From positions 156,750-220,749 of the forward strand of contig JAUKVZ010000007.1 of the NCBI GenBank assembly GCA_032355985.1: DNA of 64,000 nucleotides, in the 5' to 3' direction. A program made the translations under genes and the position numbers. The first letter of the stretch is position 1. Every line of letters begins with the position of its first letter. Below the pieces are notes generated by a model that saw nothing but the letters and a program-made list of their open reading frames with translations, was not told where the DNA came from and ran no database searches. Below, piece after piece: positions 58,156 through 64,000 of the stretch. The DNA is from Sarcodiotheca gaudichaudii (Eukaryota > Rhodophyta > Florideophyceae > Gigartinales > Solieriaceae).

Positions 58156-58938
58156 CTAGAAGTAATTCCCCTTGACGAAGTAGGCGCCACTGAAGTCGCC
58201 TCCTCGCTGCTCCGTTCGCCAGATTCTGCCGAGCCTCATGACTTCCTGTCTGAGGGTGTCGGCCTCTGATGAGTTGAGCCGCTCCTTGGGGAAGCCCTGA
58301 AGGATAACGACGGGAATGAGCGTTTGTCTACGGCTGGGGATCGCGGCGGCCTGGAGGCCCCTCGATCGCAGGAACTCGGCCGCCCGCTCCGCCTTGTCGC
58401 CCTCGAAACTGGCGACGAGCAGGTAATTCAGGTCGGGATCAGGCCGGGCCGCGGCGGCGCTGGAGGCCTGCCCGGCAGGCTCGGTGTTCGCCGGTTCGGT
58501 TTCGGCCTGGCGGCGCTGGCTGGGTGAGCCGTTGGAGGCGGCGATCTGACGCGTGGCGTCAATCCCCTGATTCGCGGCGGCGCTGTTGGATCGCATGAGA
58601 TTCGGATTGACGTCCTGCTTCAGGTAGTCGGAGAGGACGGGATCGTTGGATGGCGTGAGGCCGGCGCCGGCTCGCTCGGCTTCCCGCGCTTCATTGGATC
58701 GCTGGGCGGCGAGGTAGCCGCCGGTCCAGCCCAGGACGAAGATCGCCAGCGCGCCTGCCGCTGCGAAGTAGAGGTATCCATACGGCACGCGGATAGTGCG
58801 AGACGCACTATTGGGTCGCGGCTCCTCCTCGTGTTCGGCGCCTGTGACGGCGCCGAGCGTGCGCGGGCGGCTGAGCGACGCCTTTGTGCGATCGTCGAGA
58901 AGTTCGAGCAGCGCTGGGCCGCGGTGTCGTGGGGACAT
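58156..58938 (-). CDS. single-pass membrane protein with SPOR-like C-terminal domain
   Basis: A 260-residue protein: cytoplasmic head about 1-50 (ALLELLDDRTKASLSRPRTLG), one transmembrane helix (YLYFAAAGALAIFVLGWTGGYLAAQ), a Ser/Ala/Pro-rich linker and a C-terminal fold (LNYLLVASFEGDKAERAAEFLRSRGLQAAAIPS...PVVILQGFPKER) with SPOR-like beta-alpha-beta layout. SPOR domains bind denuded peptidoglycan, which would place it at septa. The match is by pattern only. It is 45 bp downstream of acpS on the same strand. Confidence 0.68.
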   Translation of the reverse strand: MSPRHRGPALLELLDDRTKASLSRPRTLGAVTGAEHEEEPRPNSASRTIRVPYGYLYFAAAGALAIFVLGWTGGYLAAQRSNEAREAERAGAGLTPSNDPVLSDYLKQDVNPNLMRSNSAAANQGIDATRQIAASNGSPSQRRQAETEPANTEPAGQASSAAAARPDPDLNYLLVASFEGDKAERAAEFLRSRGLQAAAIPSRRQTLIPVVILQGFPKERLNSSEADTLRQEVMRLGRIWRTEQRGGDFSGAYFVKGNYF

Positions 58939-58983
58939 GAAGATCGAGTATAGCCGGGGCGGGGCTGATCCGACCCCGGGGCG

Positions 58984-59364
58984 TCAGGTCTCGGCGATGG
59001 CGGAGGCGATGGCGTGGGTCTCGATGTGGCTGATGGAGATCCACCAGCGGCCGATCCCCTGCTCGGCGGCGATTTCGGCGGCTCGGCCGGACAGGCGGAT
59101 GACGGGGCGGCCGCTGGGTTCGACGGCGACTTCGATATCCGTCCAGCCCATGCCATGCCTCCAGCCGCTTGCGAGGGCCTTCATGACGGCCTCCTTGGCG
59201 GCGAATCGGCCGGCGAGATGCTCGAGCTCGCGCTTTTTCCCGACTGAGTAGGCGCGTTCGCCCTCGGTGAAGCAGCGATGCAGGAAGCGCTCGCCGTGCT
59301 TCTCGATCATCTCACCGATGCGTTCGGTGCTGACGAGATCGACTCCATGTCCGGCGATGGGCAT
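58984..59364 (-). CDS. acpS: holo-[acyl-carrier-protein] synthase
   Basis: A 126-residue AcpS of usual length. GHGVDLVSTERI carries the catalytic Asp (residue 8), and AGRFAAKEAVMKAL carries the metal-binding Glu. ISISHIETHAIASAI is the conserved C-terminal strand. It transfers phosphopantetheine from CoA to acyl carrier protein for lipid synthesis. Divergent from moaB with 45 bp between. Confidence 0.93.
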   Translation of the reverse strand: MPIAGHGVDLVSTERIGEMIEKHGERFLHRCFTEGERAYSVGKKRELEHLAGRFAAKEAVMKALASGWRHGMGWTDIEVAVEPSGRPVIRLSGRAAEIAAEQGIGRWWISISHIETHAIASAIAET

Positions 59365-59409
59365 AGGCGAGATGCTACGCGGGCGGCGGCTGGTCTACCA
59401 TCGGGCGCG

Positions 59410-59964
59410 ATGAGCAAGTCGACGAGTGAACATCGAGCCAATGCTGAGGCGTCCGAGGATTCGCGAAGCGTGCGCTGCGCGATCGTGACGATCTCCGACA
59501 CGCGGACGCGCGACACGGACAAGGGCGGGGATCTGATCGAGGCCATGCTCACGGAGTCCGGCCATGTGATCGAGCGGCGCATGATCGTCCGTGATGACGC
59601 GAGCGCGATCGGGGCGGAACTGGATGCGGCGATTGGGGATGAGCGCGTGCAGGCCGTGCTGACGACGGGCGGGACGGGTGTGGCGAAGCGGGACTCGACG
59701 ATTGATGTCGTGCAGGGGCGGCTGGATCCGGAGCTGGAGGGTTTCGGCGAGTTGTTTCGGATGCTGAGCTTTGATGAGGTCGGGGCGGCGGCGATGCTGA
59801 GCCGCGCGACGGCGGGCGTGCTGCGTCGGCCGGCCGCTGCAGGCGCGCGGGGCGCAGGTGTGCTCGTGTTCTGCATGCCGGGCTCGACGAACGCCGTGGA
59901 GACGGCGATGCGCAAGCTCATTGCGCCGGAGCTGAGTCATCTGGTGTGGGAGCTGGCGCGCTAG
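59410..59964 (+). CDS. moaB: molybdopterin adenylyltransferase-like protein, MoaB/MogA family
   Basis: 184 residues from the ATG at 59410 (MSKSTSEHRA). VRCAIVTISDTRTRDTDKGGDLI is the nucleotide-binding start. QAVLTTGGTGVAKRDSTIDVV carries the TTGGTG loop and catalytic Asp. GAGVLVFCMPGSTNAVETAM is the molybdopterin site. It adenylates molybdopterin before metal insertion. Whether it is MoaB or MogA cannot be settled. The 3' end overlaps the convergent membrane-protein gene by 47 bp. Confidence 0.9.
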   Translation: MSKSTSEHRANAEASEDSRSVRCAIVTISDTRTRDTDKGGDLIEAMLTESGHVIERRMIVRDDASAIGAELDAAIGDERVQAVLTTGGTGVAKRDSTIDVVQGRLDPELEGFGELFRMLSFDEVGAAAMLSRATAGVLRRPAAAGARGAGVLVFCMPGSTNAVETAMRKLIAPELSHLVWELAR

Positions 59965-60619
59965 GCGGCTGGGACTGCGCCTCGGTGAGCGCGGCGATGA
60001 CGTGGCTTCTGATCTGCGCTGCGATGAGTGCGCAGGCGCCGGAGCAGGCGAAGATCATGAAGGCGTATGTCGCGTAGATCTGCGTGGTGAAGGCGCCGGG
60101 GTAGAGGCCTCTTGGGTATTCGGCCTGGGTGTAGGTCCATGCGGCGAGGTAGCCGAGCGCGCTGATGACGCCGCCGAGCAGGCATTGGCGCGGGCGGAGC
60201 CGAAGCGTCGAGAGGATGATGAAGATGAGATATGTGAAGAGGAGGGGCGCTGAGAGGGAGCGATAGGGTCCGAGCGGCTCGATATTGATCGCCACGAAGA
60301 TGGCGATGGTGGGAAGCAGGCATTCGAAGGCGAGCGAGGCGCTCCAGATCCATCGGGGCGGCATGCGTTCGGTTCGGCGCGCGGCGGCGACCGTGCGCAG
60401 CAGGACGACTTCCATGGCGCAGGCAAGTGCGATGACGGCGAGGCCGCCGATGAAGGCGCTCGCATGCCCGGCGCCGTCGACTTCTTCTCCGACCATCTCG
60501 CGAAGAATCACAAAGGCGCCGATGCCGAGCAGGACGACGATCGCGGCGAGTATGCGAACGCGTTCACTGCGCAGGGCGGCGTGGGCGAAGGCTCGTGAGT
60601 CAATCTCCTGCAGCGTCAT
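59918..60619 (-). CDS. six-helix membrane sensor-type protein without output domain
   Basis: A 233-residue protein with about six hydrophobic helices and a conserved head DSRAFAHAALRSERVRILAAIVVL. It resembles the N-terminal membrane domains that precede adenylate/guanylate cyclase or phosphatase modules in planctomycetes. Here it ends after a Pro/Ser-rich tail (SQPPSAPAPTPDDSAPAQ) with no catalytic domain. It could be a truncated receptor or an independent membrane regulator. The family call is by general resemblance. Confidence 0.6.
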   Translation of the reverse strand: MTLQEIDSRAFAHAALRSERVRILAAIVVLLGIGAFVILREMVGEEVDGAGHASAFIGGLAVIALACAMEVVLLRTVAAARRTERMPPRWIWSASLAFECLLPTIAIFVAINIEPLGPYRSLSAPLLFTYLIFIILSTLRLRPRQCLLGGVISALGYLAAWTYTQAEYPRGLYPGAFTTQIYATYAFMIFACSGACALIAAQIRSHVIAALTEAQSQPPSAPAPTPDDSAPAQ

Positions 60620-60714
60620 CGTCGGCTGATCCTCGATGCCGGTGGAACCTGGGCGCAGGATACCTGCTTGCGCGAGGGCGAGCGGCTCAGGACGTCAGAT
60701 GTGCATGGATGGCG

Positions 60715-61047
60715 TCAGGCGTTCTTCTTCGAAGTCTTCTTTGACTTCGTGTCGCCGGCGCTTGTCTTTTTCGTGTCGGATTTCTTTGAATCTGACTTCG
60801 CGCTGTCGGACTTCGTGTCGGAGGTGGCCTTCTTCTCCGCTTCGGCGCCCTTCTTGTAGGAATCGGAGCGGTAGTCGGTTTCGTAGAAGCCGGAGCCTTT
60901 GAAGATGACGGCGCTGCCTGTGCCGATGAGTCGCTCCAGCGCGAGCTTGCCGCATTCGGGGCACTTGCGCTTGGGGCTGTCGCTCATCATCTGGAAGAGC
61001 TCGAACTCGTGCTCGCAGTTGTTGCAGCGATAGTCATATGTGGGCAT
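60715..61047 (-). CDS. FmdB-type zinc-ribbon protein
   Basis: 110 residues from the ATG at 61047 (MPTYDYRCNNCEHEFELFQ). The four cysteines CNNC and CPEC form the FmdB regulatory zinc ribbon, followed by the IFKGSGFYETDY segment seen in the family. The last 45 residues are an unusual Lys/Ser/Thr/Asp repeat tail (SDTKSDSAKSDSKKSDTKK), probably disordered. The start at 61047 lies 7 bp after the grpE stop, so it is part of the chaperone operon. Function unknown. Confidence 0.87.
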   Translation of the reverse strand: MPTYDYRCNNCEHEFELFQMMSDSPKRKCPECGKLALERLIGTGSAVIFKGSGFYETDYRSDSYKKGAEAEKKATSDTKSDSAKSDSKKSDTKKTSAGDTKSKKTSKKNA

Positions 61048-61054
61048 GGCTCGC

Positions 61055-64000
<2,946 letters not shown>

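Overview
The window looks like a chromosomal segment of a GC-rich planctomycete, most plausibly of the class Phycisphaerae. The evidence is a planctomycete-style ECF sigma factor beside a Ser/Thr kinase with TPR repeats, two kinases fused to beta-propellers, a secreted FG-GAP/dockerin-type protein, two choice-of-anchor proteins with PEP-CTERM-like tails, and the short basic ribosome-associated protein found in the Planctomycetes-Verrucomicrobia-Chlamydiae group. The taxonomy is inferred from family content only; no rRNA gene is present.

Layout. 0-8.3 kb: a membrane protein, two neighbouring DJ-1/PfpI proteins (one with a YHS domain, one a GlxA-type AraC regulator), DCC and PGPGW membrane-associated proteins, a PLP decarboxylase, a coupled MOSC/nitrilase pair and a SYLF lipoprotein. 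8.4-11.6 kb: comM, followed by a disrupted accessory patch in which the last 298 bp of the comM region occurs twice, around a lower-GC orphan gene and two reciprocally truncated copies of a secreted-protein gene. 11.6-34.2 kb: signalling and surface functions (two ECF systems, three Ser/Thr kinases, NHL and FG-GAP proteins, choice-anchor proteins) with malate dehydrogenase. 34.2-34.6 kb: a probable structured minus-strand RNA gene with its own promoter and terminator, carrying a 15-nt perfect complement of the conserved 16S rRNA 3' end. 34.7-37.5 kb: a znuABC zinc-uptake operon.

37.7-49.2 kb: an integrative element of about 11.5 kb, inserted just downstream of tRNA-Ala(CGC) and bounded by a 35-bp direct repeat that overlaps the tRNA's terminator hairpin. 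It carries a tyrosine integrase, an XRE regulator with a clear promoter/operator, a five-gene operon in which every junction is a 4-nt ATGA overlap (two small HTH proteins, two unknowns and a DUF3987-type P-loop protein), an array of TTGCAA repeats, a SIR2-like cargo gene that could be an antiphage effector, several orphans and two tRNA-like anticodon arms. The integrase reading frame crosses the attachment site, so its C-terminus differs between the integrated state and the predicted excised circle.

49.2-64 kb: housekeeping sequence resumes with mutS, then thioredoxin-family proteins, gap, an aminotransferase, a STAS protein, the small basic protein, a SPOR-like protein, acpS, moaB and a chaperone cluster groEL-dnaJ-grpE-fmdB. 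groEL runs off the right edge. In the uninterrupted chromosome tRNA-Ala and mutS would have been adjacent.
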